A DNA stretch of 64,000 nt from Anaerolinea thermolimosa (GTDB lineage Bacteria; Chloroflexota; Anaerolineae; Anaerolineales; Anaerolineaceae), in the NCBI RefSeq assembly GCF_001050195.2, contig NZ_DF967965.1, positions 2,931,831-2,995,830 of the forward strand, given 5' to 3'. The position numbers and the translations under genes were made by a program. The notes beneath the pieces were generated by a model. That model saw only the letters and a list, made by a program, of their open reading frames with translations, did no database searches and had not been told where the DNA came from. Of this stretch, positions 1 through 9,651 are shown piece by piece (the first letter of the stretch is position 1; each line of letters begins with the position of its first letter).

Positions 1-283
1 CGACCGGGTAGGCCACCAGAAGCAGAAAAAGTCCCAGCCCCAGCCCGTACAAAAGCAGGTTTAGCCAGCGGGGAAAATCCATTTCCTGCGGGAAGCTCTC
101 GAAGAACCTCCCTCCATCATGGCGAAAATAAAGCCAGAGTGCCAGGCCAGTCAGTGCCAGGGTAAGCGGGAAAACACCCCAGGCACGGTAAATTCCCGCC
201 AGCCCTAACACCTGCGCCGTGTAAACCCCGGCGAAAAAAAAGCACAGAAGAAACCCTGACAGGCGGTATAAAAATCTAGGCAT
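1..283 (-). CDS. Membrane protein, C-terminus beyond window
   Basis: An open frame on the minus strand starts at ATG 283-281 and runs off the left edge, so only the first 94 residues are visible. The product begins MPRFLYRLSGFLLCFFFAGV and contains three hydrophobic stretches (about residues 8-30, 34-48 and 72-92) separated by a short charged segment, so it is an integral membrane protein. A GGAG motif lies just upstream of the ATG. The start is 16 bases beyond the stop of the L,D-transpeptidase gene on the same strand, so the two are probably co-transcribed. I do not recognise the family. Confidence 0.5.
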   Translation of the reverse strand, partial: MPRFLYRLSGFLLCFFFAGVYTAQVLGLAGIYRAWGVFPLTLALTGLALWLYFRHDGGRFFESFPQEMDFPRWLNLLLYGLGLGLFLLLVAYPV

Positions 284-298
284 CGCTCCGGTTGCCCA

Positions 299-1465
299 TT
301 ACGCCCCCCCTGCGGTATACAGCGCGGGGTCGGTCGGGGTCTGCCCGGAAGGATCCCACACGTAAACCCAGTCGCCCTCGCGCGCCCATTGATAAAGCCA
401 CGCAGCATCACCGATGGAAAGGTTGACGCATCCGTGGGTACCGGCGAACCCGTACCACGCCCGCCAGTAAGCCCCGTGCAGGGCTCGCGCCTGGTCAAAA
501 TACATCGTCCAGGGCACATCCTCCAGATAGTAGAAGTCTGAACGGTCCGCCTCAAAGGCGCCCTGCATGGTTTCGAGGGGTTTCTTCTGGTAAATTTTGA
601 ACAACCCCGGCCGGGTGTAGAAAGGCTCTCCGCCAGTAGCCACCATGGTAGCAAAAAGGAGTTGACCGTTCTCGTATACGGCAAGAGTCTGCTCGTAAAG
701 GTTCACCTCAATCCAGCGATTGTTATCCACCCCTTCAGGCGGAGTGGGGTTAACCGTCACCTGCCGAATATACCGCCGCTCAATCCACTGGTCAAAACCA
801 ATCTGAAACCACTCCACACCGTCTTTCACCACCTTCTGGTAAATGGGCACCGGGGTTTCGCGGTAAAGCAGGTCGCCTACCTCCGGGCTGGCATAACCCG
901 GCGCACTGCGCGCCCGGGTGTGATCGACCAGCCAGCCAAAAGAGGTTGCCGGATTGCGGCTGAAAAGCAACCCCTGGAAGGAAGAATAGGCCGCCGGTGA
1001 GGCGCGCATCCACTCGCCGGTCTTCAACTGCACGTAAGGTTTATCATTCACCCGCTCAACATTGATATAAGAGACATACCGCAGTCCCTTTCCCGGCGCG
1101 ATGAAACGCACCGGGTTATTCCCGCTGACGGCATCCTCCAGGGTGGCATAGAGCGGCGCAGGTTGATCGGCAGGGAGGTTGATTTTAGCAATGAACACCG
1201 GGCTGTGCGTCAGTTCTGCAGACGGGTGCACGGCAGGCAAAGGGCGCGGTGGGTAGGTAAGCCCGACTTTCGCCCATTCATTCAACTGTGCCGCAGGCCC
1301 ATAGGGAAGGCATCCGTTCACCTGCAACGGATAAGCCTCGGGCAAACACAGCGGCGCCCCGGTGTACGGCTCAGCGCTCTGTGCGTGAACAGGCACTACC
1401 GCGGTAAACCACCCCATGACCGCTAAAGCCACAGGTAAAAACCATCGCCAGAATATACGATCCAT
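299..1465 (-). CDS. L,D-transpeptidase (YkuD domain), secreted
   Basis: A 388-residue exported protein. Residues 1-28 form a signal peptide (positive start, hydrophobic core, cut near VHAQS). The C-terminal third is a YkuD L,D-transpeptidase domain with the catalytic signature THGCVN, nucleophile Cys346, and an upstream His in ALHGAYW. The middle of the protein holds SH3-like repeats, which are common in this family as wall-binding modules. Established role of the family: 3-3 cross-linking of peptidoglycan or attachment of proteins to it. The gene is divergent from the chemotaxis gene. Its -10-like TAGAAT (1478-1473, preceded by TG as in an extended -10) lies so close to the ATG that the message may have almost no leader. 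The first five codons lie inside the duplicated segment that continues rightwards. Confidence 0.88.
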   Translation of the reverse strand: MDRIFWRWFLPVALAVMGWFTAVVPVHAQSAEPYTGAPLCLPEAYPLQVNGCLPYGPAAQLNEWAKVGLTYPPRPLPAVHPSAELTHSPVFIAKINLPADQPAPLYATLEDAVSGNNPVRFIAPGKGLRYVSYINVERVNDKPYVQLKTGEWMRASPAAYSSFQGLLFSRNPATSFGWLVDHTRARSAPGYASPEVGDLLYRETPVPIYQKVVKDGVEWFQIGFDQWIERRYIRQVTVNPTPPEGVDNNRWIEVNLYEQTLAVYENGQLLFATMVATGGEPFYTRPGLFKIYQKKPLETMQGAFEADRSDFYYLEDVPWTMYFDQARALHGAYWRAWYGFAGTHGCVNLSIGDAAWLYQWAREGDWVYVWDPSGQTPTDPALYTAGGA

Positions 1466-1999
1466 AGCCTGTATTCTACCAAACTCCGGGGGGAATTTCC
1501 GCAGGTTTCTTGAGCGGGTTCCATGGACCTTTCACGGCCTTTTTATGCCTTTTTAACTCTCTTTTTATCGGAGCTTCATGGAACGCCTTCGTCCTCTGCC
1601 GGATAATGATACCGGAGATTATCTGTGTATCCTTTCTCCGAGAGAATTTCAGCATTTTATGAAAAAGAAAAGGGGAGCCAGGGAATGAAATGGATCGATA
1701 ACCTGAAAACAGGCGCTAAATTGCTGGGGGGCTTTGGTGCGCTCATCCTCATGATGGTGGTTATTGCCGGCCTCAGCCTGGTGGGGATGAATAAAATCAA
1801 CCAGAATGTGCACAACCTCTATTACAACCGCACCCTGCCCATCGCCTACGTGGGAAAAGCCAGCACCGCACTCTACACCCTGCGGGGAGACCTCTTTAAA
1901 TACATTCTCCTGCCTGAGGAACGAGCGAAAACCAAAGAAGCCATCCAGGCCAGCCAGCAGACCATCCGCGGGCAGATCGACCATTACCGGGCGACGGAG
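1450..1999. repeat. Tandem duplication, left copy (548-bp period)
   Basis: Bases 1450-1999 are repeated at 1998-2547 with an offset of exactly 548; every line I compared was identical. The two copies share a 2-base AG at the junction. The unit carries the first codons of the L,D-transpeptidase gene, the divergent promoter region and the 5' end of the chemotaxis gene. The base before the unit differs (C at 1449, G at 1997), as does the base after it (A at 2000, T at 2548), which fixes the ends. Confidence 0.97.
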
Positions 2000-2104
2000 A
2001 ATATACGATCCATAGCCTGTATTCTACCAAACTCCGGGGGGAATTTCCGCAGGTTTCTTGAGCGGGTTCCATGGACCTTTCACGGCCTTTTTATGCCTTT
2101 TTAA
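1685..2104 (+). pseudogene. Truncated duplicate of chemotaxis receptor gene
   Basis: The left copy of the duplicated segment carries the same start as the intact receptor gene (ATG 1685, AGGGGA-type ribosome site nine bases upstream). The first 105 residues match the intact protein: the cytoplasmic start, TM1 and the beginning of the four-helix ligand domain. After IDHYRATE the frame crosses the junction into promoter DNA of the second copy, adds about 34 unrelated residues and stops at 2104. The product lacks TM2, HAMP and the signalling domain, so it cannot signal. If translated it would be a membrane-anchored half-sensor of 139 residues. Confidence 0.85.
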
Positions 2105-2547
2105 CTCTCTTTTTATCGGAGCTTCATGGAACGCCTTCGTCCTCTGCCGGATAATGATACCGGAGATTATCTGTGTATCCTTTCTCCGAGAGAATTTCAG
2201 CATTTTATGAAAAAGAAAAGGGGAGCCAGGGAATGAAATGGATCGATAACCTGAAAACAGGCGCTAAATTGCTGGGGGGCTTTGGTGCGCTCATCCTCAT
2301 GATGGTGGTTATTGCCGGCCTCAGCCTGGTGGGGATGAATAAAATCAACCAGAATGTGCACAACCTCTATTACAACCGCACCCTGCCCATCGCCTACGTG
2401 GGAAAAGCCAGCACCGCACTCTACACCCTGCGGGGAGACCTCTTTAAATACATTCTCCTGCCTGAGGAACGAGCGAAAACCAAAGAAGCCATCCAGGCCA
2501 GCCAGCAGACCATCCGCGGGCAGATCGACCATTACCGGGCGACGGAG
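1998..2547. repeat. Tandem duplication, right copy
   Basis: Second copy of the 548-bp unit; it supplies the promoter region and start of the intact chemotaxis gene. On its minus strand it carries a relic transpeptidase start: ATG at 2013 followed by MDRIF and then four foreign codons to TAA at 1984-1986, nine residues in all. The absence of any visible divergence means the event is recent, or that it is an assembly error. Confidence 0.97.
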
Positions 2548-4371
2548 TTGACCGGAGAAGAAACCGCCGTACTGGAGGAATTCGACCAGACCTACGCCGC
2601 CTACCTGAAAGCGGTAGACGCCGCCCTCGCCAGCGTCGATGCGGGCAACACCTCGCTCGCCATCCTCAGCATCACCGATGGGGGCGAGGTGGCCAATGCC
2701 CGCAAAGCCATAGACTCCGCGATGCAAAAGCTGGTTGACCTCAACGAGAACCTCGCCGAACAGGACCGTCTCCAAAGCGCTCAGGTGTTCACGGCCACCC
2801 GCAACTTGCTCATCGGCGTGGCCCTGCTTGCTTTAATTGCGGCGGTGGTCTTCACCCTGTTGATCACCCGCAGCATCACCCTCCCGCTGGGGCTGACCGT
2901 TGCAGAACTGCGCCTCATCGCCAACGGCGACCTCTTACGCACCTTCAGCGAAGCCGATAAAGACAAAGTGCGCAAGCGCGCAGATGAATTCGGTTCCCTG
3001 GGCAAAGCCATGGACGGCCTGGTCGAATACCTGCAGGAAACCAGTGAAGTGGCCAGCGCCATCGCCAGCAATGACCTCACCGTGAAGGTACAGCCGCGAA
3101 GCGAGAAAGATGAACTGCGCCTCGCTTTTGCACGCATGGTCGAGTCCTTACGTCAGTCGCTGATCGAGGTGGCTGAGAACGCCAATGGTCTGGGAGCGGC
3201 ATCCACCCAGCTCGCCACCGCCGCCAACCAGGCCGGTCAGGCCACCGGACAAATCGCCGCCACCATTCAACAGGTATCCAAAGGCATCACCCAGCAAAGT
3301 GAATCTGCAAGTCGAACCTCTGCCTCCATTGAACAAATGTCACGCGCCATCGATGGGGTAGCCCGCGGCGCTCAGGAACAGGCGCGCGCCGTGCAGAAAG
3401 CCTCGGCCATCACCACCCAGATGCACACCGCCATTCAGCAGGTGGCCCAGAACGCCCAGTCGGTGACCCGGGAAGCCGGTAAAGCCGTAAACGCCGCCCA
3501 GAATGGCGCCGGGAAGGTGCGGCTCACGCTGAAGGGCATGGAAGAGATTCGCTCCCGCGTGGGCCTCTCTGCCGAAAAGGTCGCCGAGATGGGCCGGCAC
3601 TCTGAAAAGATCACCCTGATCGTCGAGACCATCGAAGACATCGCTTCCCAGACCAACCTTCTGGCGCTCAACGCCGCTATCGAGGCCGCCCGTGCCGGTG
3701 AGCACGGCAAAGGCTTCGCCGTGGTGGCCGACGAAGTGCGCAAGCTGGCCGAGCGCTCGGGCGCCTCGACCCGTGAGATCGCTGAGCTGGTCAAGGGCAT
3801 CCAGAAAACTGTCCAGGAGGCCGTGCAGGCCATGCAGGAAGGTACACATGAGGTGGAAAATGGCGTCATTCAGGCCAGTGAAGCCGGTTCAGCCCTGGAG
3901 ATGATCATTCAATCCATCGAGCAGGTCACCCGCCAGGCTGAGGAGGCCGCCGCTGCTGCCGAACAGATGAACGCCTCGGCCAGTGAACTGGTCGCCGCCA
4001 TGGATTCCGTCTCGGCCATCGTGGAAGAAAACACCGCCGCTACCGAAGAAATGGCCGCCGGTTCGAGCGAGGTGACCCAGGCCGTCGAGAACATCGCCAG
4101 CGTCAGCGAAGAGAACAGCGCGGCTGTGGAGGAAGTCTCGGCCTCGACCGAAGAGATGAGCGCCCAGGTGGAAGAAGTTTCGGCCTCAGCCAGGGCCCTG
4201 GAAGAGATGGCGCAGTCTCTGAAGGAGCTGGTGGCGCGCTTCCGGCTCACCGCGGAGAGTGTTGCCCCTTCCATCGCTCAGCCTGGCGTGAGTTTCGGAA
4301 GCAACCCAGAGAAATCCAACGGCTCTTCTCGCGCGGGGGTAAAGCGCCTGGCACAGGTATCTCTCGAATAA
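2233..4371 (+). CDS. Methyl-accepting chemotaxis protein
   Basis: A 712-residue transducer. I chose ATG 2233 ([10 protein letters not shown], a common MCP opening) because AGGGGA sits nine bases upstream. The same frame is open from a GTG at 2173, which would add 20 residues before the conserved start. Order: TM1 (about 10-35), periplasmic-side four-helix domain (36-190), TM2 (about 192-214), one or two HAMP units (215-340), and a long coiled-coil signalling domain whose hairpin tip, about residues 468-510, contains [20 protein letters not shown]. No CheR-binding pentapeptide is visible at the C-terminus. Family role: senses small ligands and controls CheA. No che genes are nearby. The gene stands alone, bounded by a strong terminator. 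Its 5' end is duplicated. Confidence 0.93.
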   Translation: MKWIDNLKTGAKLLGGFGALILMMVVIAGLSLVGMNKINQNVHNLYYNRTLPIAYVGKASTALYTLRGDLFKYILLPEERAKTKEAIQASQQTIRGQIDHYRATELTGEETAVLEEFDQTYAAYLKAVDAALASVDAGNTSLAILSITDGGEVANARKAIDSAMQKLVDLNENLAEQDRLQSAQVFTATRNLLIGVALLALIAAVVFTLLITRSITLPLGLTVAELRLIANGDLLRTFSEADKDKVRKRADEFGSLGKAMDGLVEYLQETSEVASAIASNDLTVKVQPRSEKDELRLAFARMVESLRQSLIEVAENANGLGAASTQLATAANQAGQATGQIAATIQQVSKGITQQSESASRTSASIEQMSRAIDGVARGAQEQARAVQKASAITTQMHTAIQQVAQNAQSVTREAGKAVNAAQNGAGKVRLTLKGMEEIRSRVGLSAEKVAEMGRHSEKITLIVETIEDIASQTNLLALNAAIEAARAGEHGKGFAVVADEVRKLAERSGASTREIAELVKGIQKTVQEAVQAMQEGTHEVENGVIQASEAGSALEMIIQSIEQVTRQAEEAAAAAEQMNASASELVAAMDSVSAIVEENTAATEEMAAGSSEVTQAVENIASVSEENSAAVEEVSASTEEMSAQVEEVSASARALEEMAQSLKELVARFRLTAESVAPSIAQPGVSFGSNPEKSNGSSRAGVKRLAQVSLE

Positions 4372-4412
4372 ATCAGCCAAGCCATTTTTCGCCCACGGCC
4401 CGCCTGAAAAGA

Positions 4413-4440
4413 GGCCGGAGAGAGGGTTCTCTCTCCGGCC
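4413..4440. terminator. Bidirectional intrinsic terminator
   Basis: A perfect 12-bp stem (GGCCGGAGAGAG at 4413-4424, its complement at 4429-4440) with a four-base GGTT loop lies between two converging genes. It is followed by a T-containing tract on the plus strand and by TCTTTT on the minus strand, so it can end both the chemotaxis gene and the signalling operon. Confidence 0.85.
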
Positions 4441-4484
4441 TTCTGAATTTTCACCCTGGCTATTCTTTTCTGCGCCTTGCACGA

Positions 4485-6893
4485 TTATTCCAGTTCGCCC
4501 GTCTGCAGAAGAGAGAAGAACACCTCAACCAGCCGCGGATCAAAGTGTTTTCCGGCCTGCTCGCGGAGGTAATTCAACGCCCGTGGCCGGCTCCAGGCCT
4601 TGCGGTAAGGGCGGTCTGAGGTGAGGGCATCGTAAACGTCGGCCAGGGTAAACATACGCGCCGCCAGCGGGATTTCCTCGCCTTTCAATCCGCTCGGGTA
4701 ACCGCTACCGTCCCATTTTTCATGATGACAGTAGGGGATATCCAGCGCAGGGCGCAGGTATTCAATGGGGTAAAGCATCTCATAAGCCATTTGGGGATGA
4801 CGCCGCATAACTTCCCATTCTTCTGCGGTCAGCGCATCCACCTTGGAGAGGATAGCATCTGGCACGCCGAGTTTGCCTATGTCATGGAGCAGCGCTCCGC
4901 GGCGCACATGCTGAATTTGCTCTTCACTCATCCCCAGCTCCCGCGCCAGGCGTACCGTCAGCTCCGTCACCCGGCGGGTGTGGTTCTCGGTTTCTTTATC
5001 GCGCAGATCCATGGCCTGCGACCAGCCGGCGATGGTGTCATCATAGGCTTTCAGCAGATCAGCATTGAGGCGTTGGAGGTCCTGGAAGATCTGAAGGTGC
5101 TCCACCACCAGCGCGGCCTGGCCGGCCAGTGTTTCCAGCATACGCAACCAGTCAGCATCGGCATGAAAGCTCTCGCGGTGATACAACTCACACACCCCGA
5201 TCAACCGTGCACCCGAGACCAGGGGTACTGCCAAGTAATTATTGAACCCCTCGCCAGCCCATACACCCTGCTTGAAGAAATCCGTTCCCCCGCGCAATTC
5301 CCGCCCGTGCAAAATTCTTCTCCTCAGCACGGTCTGCATGACCTGCTCACTCTGGAGCGGCAGACACGTGGTTTCGATGACGGGGGTGCGGAACCCGCGC
5401 CCGTGGGCGTACTCCAACGCCTGGCTTACCGGGTTGTAACGCAAAATCGCCGCCGCATCGACCCGTAAGGTGCCCACCACCTGATCCAGCAAAATTTCCA
5501 GCGTCTGTTGCGGAGAAAGGTGCGCCACCACCGCCGAGTCGATTTTTTGCAGGGCCATTAATTCCGAAACTCGCTGCTGTTCCCGGGCGAAGAGGATGGC
5601 GTTTTGAATGCTCAACCCCACCTGATTAACCGCTACACTCAACCATTCCAGGTCTTCAGGCTGATACTCTTCCTCTTTCGGGCTTTGCAACTCCACCAGC
5701 CCGATCACCCGATCTTCAGCCATCATGGGCAGGCAGCAAGCCGAGCGCATTTCCTCACCCTGGCTGTTGAGCAGGCCCACCAACCCGTTCTGAATCGAAA
5801 GCGGATCGGTAAAAATGAGCGGCTTCCGCGCCTCGATCACCTGCGCACAGATCGACCCCGGCCGATTTTGATCCAGCTCCAGCAGGGGGTAAAGCCGCAC
5901 ATCCAGTTCCACACCCTCCAGCGCGGCGTAAAGGATCTGCAAAGCCCGTGGCTCGTGGTTGATCAGCGCCACGGCGAAGTACGCACAGCCAATCATCGGC
6001 TCCAGCGCCCTCAGAGCAGTTCGGGCAATCAGCGCCGGATCGCGCAGAGCCGCCAGCTCTCGTCCCAGCATGGCAAGAGCCTCCTGGCGGCGCAGGTGCC
6101 GTTTTCGTTCACTGATGTCTCGCGCCACCCAGATGACGCTCTCGGGGGTCATCGGTGAAACCGATGTTTCAAACCAGATGGAACGCCCCCCGATCTCCAA
6201 TTCGTATTCGATGATCTCCGTCCTCCGGGTTTCCAGCACCCTCCGAATGGTCTGCAAAAAAGCCCCGGCCTGTTCCGGCGGGAAGAGTTCATCCAGCCGT
6301 TTTCCAAGCAGTTCATCCGCAGGCCGGTAAAGCAATTCGGGGTTGGTAGGGGCAATTTTCAGGTATACCCCTTCACGGTCGATCACCAGCACCACATCGC
6401 GCATGGAGGCAAAAAGTGCACGCAGCTCAGCTTCTGAAGCCTCCAGCGCCTTCGAAGCTTTCCGGTACTCTTCACGGGTGCGCTTCTGCTCCAGGGCGTT
6501 TTTCACCGCCTGCCCAAGGCGATCCAGCCGGTCTTTCAACAGATAATCATAGGCGCCCAGGCGCATGGCCGCCACCGCCGCTTCCTCGCCAATACTGCCC
6601 GAAACAAGGATGAACGGACGATCCATTCCACGCTCGCGCATGATCTGTAATGCTTTCAACCCGCTGAATTGTGGCAGAGACCAGTCCGAAAGGATGAGGT
6701 CATAGGGCTGTTCAAGCTCTCTGAGATATTCCAGCTCGGTCTCCACCCTCTGCCAGATCAGCCGAAAGCCTTCCTGCTTCAGGCGCAAAGCCATCAGCTC
6801 GGCATCGGCGGGGGTGTCTTCAACAATCAATACCCGCAAAAGAGAGTCACCGGCAGGTGAGGGCGATGGAGGAGGGGACAATGGAGAATTCAT
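4485..6893 (-). CDS. Response regulator with PAS, GAF and HD-GYP domains
   Basis: An 802-residue protein. Receiver domain about 19-135 (acidic pair E25/D26, phospho-acceptor D70 in LILSDWSLP); PAS about 150-270; two GAF domains about 280-435 and 450-600; HD-GYP domain from about 615 to the end. The HD (LLHDIGKLGVP) and the diagnostic HHEKWDGSGYP are both intact, so cyclic-di-GMP phosphodiesterase activity is expected from family knowledge. It is the last gene of the operon, 11 bases after the small receiver gene. Likely output: a phosphorylation-controlled change in c-di-GMP level. No GGDEF partner is in the window. Confidence 0.92.
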   Translation of the reverse strand: MNSPLSPPPSPSPAGDSLLRVLIVEDTPADAELMALRLKQEGFRLIWQRVETELEYLRELEQPYDLILSDWSLPQFSGLKALQIMRERGMDRPFILVSGSIGEEAAVAAMRLGAYDYLLKDRLDRLGQAVKNALEQKRTREEYRKASKALEASEAELRALFASMRDVVLVIDREGVYLKIAPTNPELLYRPADELLGKRLDELFPPEQAGAFLQTIRRVLETRRTEIIEYELEIGGRSIWFETSVSPMTPESVIWVARDISERKRHLRRQEALAMLGRELAALRDPALIARTALRALEPMIGCAYFAVALINHEPRALQILYAALEGVELDVRLYPLLELDQNRPGSICAQVIEARKPLIFTDPLSIQNGLVGLLNSQGEEMRSACCLPMMAEDRVIGLVELQSPKEEEYQPEDLEWLSVAVNQVGLSIQNAILFAREQQRVSELMALQKIDSAVVAHLSPQQTLEILLDQVVGTLRVDAAAILRYNPVSQALEYAHGRGFRTPVIETTCLPLQSEQVMQTVLRRRILHGRELRGGTDFFKQGVWAGEGFNNYLAVPLVSGARLIGVCELYHRESFHADADWLRMLETLAGQAALVVEHLQIFQDLQRLNADLLKAYDDTIAGWSQAMDLRDKETENHTRRVTELTVRLARELGMSEEQIQHVRRGALLHDIGKLGVPDAILSKVDALTAEEWEVMRRHPQMAYEMLYPIEYLRPALDIPYCHHEKWDGSGYPSGLKGEEIPLAARMFTLADVYDALTSDRPYRKAWSRPRALNYLREQAGKHFDPRLVEVFFSLLQTGELE

Positions 6894-6904
6894 ACCTCAT
6901 CTTA

Positions 6905-7339
6905 TCACAAAGCAGACCGATTGATCTTCAACCAGTAATGACCTAACTGACGCACTGCATCCGCAAAGCGCTGAAATTCCACCGGCTTGTGGACAAAACT
7001 GTTGGCCCCCAGCCGGTAACTGGAAAGAATATCGCTCTCTTCGGTGGAAGAGGTTAAAACGACCACCGGAAGGTAACGCGTGCGCGGATCAGACCGGATG
7101 CGCGCAAGCACCTCCAGCCCGCTCAACCCGGGCAGTTTGAGGTCGAGCAGCACCACCCTGGGTAACTCACGCTGAACCAGGCCGGGGCGGGTATCGGTGC
7201 CGAAGAGCACCTCCAGCGCCTCCATGCCGTCATGCGCCACCAGTACCTCATCGGCCACCTGGTGCTGCCGCATCACCCTCAACGCCAGCTCTTCATCATC
7301 GGGGTTGTCTTCGACCAGAAGGACTTGATAACTGCTCAT
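6905..7339 (-). CDS. Single-domain response regulator, Rcp1-like
   Basis: A 144-residue stand-alone receiver with the acidic residues in LLVEDNPDDEE, phospho-acceptor D66 (VVLLDLKLPGLSG), T96 and K118 (VHKPVE). Length and sequence style match the Rcp1 group that partners with phytochrome-like kinases carrying a SHDLRAPLR H-box, which is exactly the H-box of the kinase encoded upstream. The start codon overlaps the kinase stop by four bases (ATGA), so the two are translationally coupled. It has no DNA-binding or enzymatic output domain, so it probably acts by protein contact or as a relay to the next gene. Confidence 0.9.
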   Translation of the reverse strand: MSSYQVLLVEDNPDDEELALRVMRQHQVADEVLVAHDGMEALEVLFGTDTRPGLVQRELPRVVLLDLKLPGLSGLEVLARIRSDPRTRYLPVVVLTSSTEESDILSSYRLGANSFVHKPVEFQRFADAVRQLGHYWLKINRSAL

Positions 7340-9651
7340 TCCGACGCTCCCAGCGTAAAATAAAAAGTTGCCCCCACTCCAGGCTCGGCTTCCGGCCAGA
7401 TACGCCCACCATGACGCTGAATGATACGCTGTACGGTAGCCAGCCCCACCCCCGTACCGGGGAAATCTTGCAGGCTGTGCAAACGTTGAAACGGGGTAAA
7501 CAACTTACTGGCATAGGCCATGTCAAAACCAATGCCATTGTCCCGAATATAATAAATTTTTTCTCCGCCTTTTTCAACTACCCCCACATTGATCCGGGCT
7601 TCCTCTCGCCGCGCAGTGAATTTAAACGCATTGCTGAGGAGGTTCTCCAGGGCAATCTTCATCAGGTTGGGATCGACCTCAACCATCAAATCTGGCATAA
7701 CTTCAACTGCCACCTGCCTTCCAGGGTGCTGGCTCTGTAATTCATCCGCAATTTCACGCGCCATCTGGCTTAAATCCACCGGTTTGCGCGCCATTTCCCG
7801 CCGCGTAACCCGCGAAAGGTTAAGCAGGTCTTCGATCAACTGCCCCATCCGTTGTGAGGCTTCGCGGATGCGCTTCAGGTAATGCCGGGCCTGGTCATCC
7901 AGCCTGTCCTGATATTCCTCCAGCAATGCCCCACTGAAACCATCCATGGCGCGCAAAGGGGCGCGTAAATCGTGCGATACCGAATAGGCAAAAGCCTCCA
8001 GCTCGCGGTTGGCGGCCTCGTACTGAGCGGTGCGCTCGCGCACCCGCTCTTCCAGCTCCAGGTTCAACTGCCGGATTTTCTCCTCCGTGCGTTTCTGATC
8101 TTCCACCACGCTCAGAAGCGCCCGGCGCGAAAGCTCCGATTCGTGGAAGAGCCGTTCCAGTTCAACCTGCGCCTGACGCAATTGATCCAGGGAGTGTTTC
8201 CGCTCGGTGATATCAATCGAAAGCGATAAAATGTGCACCACCTCACCCTGGTCGCCCCGGAGAGGAACCGCATGCACACCAAAATCTCGCCCGGCGAGCT
8301 TCATCTCAAAGTGCACCGTCTCCCCCTCCAGAACACGGCGATATTGCCGCGCCACGTCTTCTCCAGCTTCCAACCCGGGCACTTCATGAATCTTTCTCCC
8401 TGCCAGCATGTCATCCGTAAGGCCAATCTGTGCCATGGCCTCGCCTGCGCTGAAAAGCACCCTTAAATCGCGATCCAGCATGGCCACGAACCCTCCCGGC
8501 AGGTTTTCTACAATGGCCTCATAACGTGCCTCGCTTTCGCTCCTCAATGCTTCGGCCTGCCGCCGTTCGGCCGCCTTCCAGATACCGTCCATCAGAAGGG
8601 CAAGCTGAATGGCGTCGGTGTCGTCATACTCCTGCTCCTTATTTCCCACACCCACCACCGCCACAATTTTCCCGTTGCTGAACACTGGCGTGCCCAGATA
8701 CCGCCGGATGGGAATATGCCCCACAGGCAGCCCCCTCCCCGCAGGGAACGCCTCCGCCAGATTGTTCACGATCACCGCTTTGCGCTGCCGCACCACTTCG
8801 CCCAGTAAACCGGCCTGGCTCAGGGAAAAGTTTTCCGGCAGTTCCACGATAGAACTCCCAGCGTAGGCGCTCCTGGAAGCCAATCCCTGGGAAAATTGCT
8901 GTGTTTCTTCCGCATAGAAAAAGAGGTACCCAACCTGGCTTTCCGTGAGGCGCAGGGCTTCATGAAGCGCAAAATCCAGGAATTCCCGCACCGATTGAAC
9001 CGGCTGTTGCAGAATCTCCACCAGGCTGTGCATGCGGGCTTCATTGCGTTTTAAATCCACTGCAATCCGCTCCCGGCGCAGGCGGTTGACCATGAGCAAT
9101 CCCAGCAGAAGGGTACCCAAGGGGTAGATCAGCAGTACCGGCAGGACAATGTTGTCCAGCACATCCAGGGCAACCCGCAGAGGCAGGGTAAAGGCGCACA
9201 GGAGCATGACGAGATGAACTACCAGGCCAAAACGATAGAGATCCCACGCGTTGAGCCGATCCAGCGGCTTGTTCAACCACCGCCGCCATAAAATGCCGAT
9301 TAACCCGCTGGTCAGAATGGTCGTCAGCCCCATCCAGAGAGCCGTGCCCCCCAGCGAAAAGCGGTACACCAGGGCCATAGCCATTGCCATGAGCGTAGGC
9401 AGAGTGCCAAAAAACAGCCCCGAAATTCCCAGTAACACGGTTCGGGTATCAAAAATGATCCCCGGAGAAAGCATCCAGGGAGTCATCATCAGGGCAATCG
9501 CGGCCCCGCCCAGCACCAGACCCAGGACCACCTGCCACAGCCACCAGCGCCGATACTCCCTGACACCGACGATAAGATCAAACAGGAGCGCCATGGCCAG
9601 CAGTAACGATACATTGTGGATCAAGGCAAGGAAAGAAGGGGCTCCATTCAT
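7336..9651 (-). CDS. Histidine kinase with LytS-type membrane domain, GAF and PAS
   Basis: A 771-residue membrane kinase. The first about 190 residues contain several membrane helices with the look of a 5TM-LYT (LytS-type) sensor. A GAF domain (about 225-370), a PAS domain (about 380-490), a coiled coil, then HisKA with FAYSVSHDLRAPLRAMDG and a HATPase domain with N box (ENLLSNAFKFT), G1 (DNGIGFD) and G2 (GTGVGLAT) follow. All catalytic motifs are intact. It overlaps the PAS sensor gene upstream by four bases and the receiver gene downstream by four bases. Inference: it phosphorylates the small receiver and perhaps the HD-GYP regulator. Confidence 0.92.
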   Translation of the reverse strand: MNGAPSFLALIHNVSLLLAMALLFDLIVGVREYRRWWLWQVVLGLVLGGAAIALMMTPWMLSPGIIFDTRTVLLGISGLFFGTLPTLMAMAMALVYRFSLGGTALWMGLTTILTSGLIGILWRRWLNKPLDRLNAWDLYRFGLVVHLVMLLCAFTLPLRVALDVLDNIVLPVLLIYPLGTLLLGLLMVNRLRRERIAVDLKRNEARMHSLVEILQQPVQSVREFLDFALHEALRLTESQVGYLFFYAEETQQFSQGLASRSAYAGSSIVELPENFSLSQAGLLGEVVRQRKAVIVNNLAEAFPAGRGLPVGHIPIRRYLGTPVFSNGKIVAVVGVGNKEQEYDDTDAIQLALLMDGIWKAAERRQAEALRSESEARYEAIVENLPGGFVAMLDRDLRVLFSAGEAMAQIGLTDDMLAGRKIHEVPGLEAGEDVARQYRRVLEGETVHFEMKLAGRDFGVHAVPLRGDQGEVVHILSLSIDITERKHSLDQLRQAQVELERLFHESELSRRALLSVVEDQKRTEEKIRQLNLELEERVRERTAQYEAANRELEAFAYSVSHDLRAPLRAMDGFSGALLEEYQDRLDDQARHYLKRIREASQRMGQLIEDLLNLSRVTRREMARKPVDLSQMAREIADELQSQHPGRQVAVEVMPDLMVEVDPNLMKIALENLLSNAFKFTARREEARINVGVVEKGGEKIYYIRDNGIGFDMAYASKLFTPFQRLHSLQDFPGTGVGLATVQRIIQRHGGRIWPEAEPGVGATFYFTLGASE

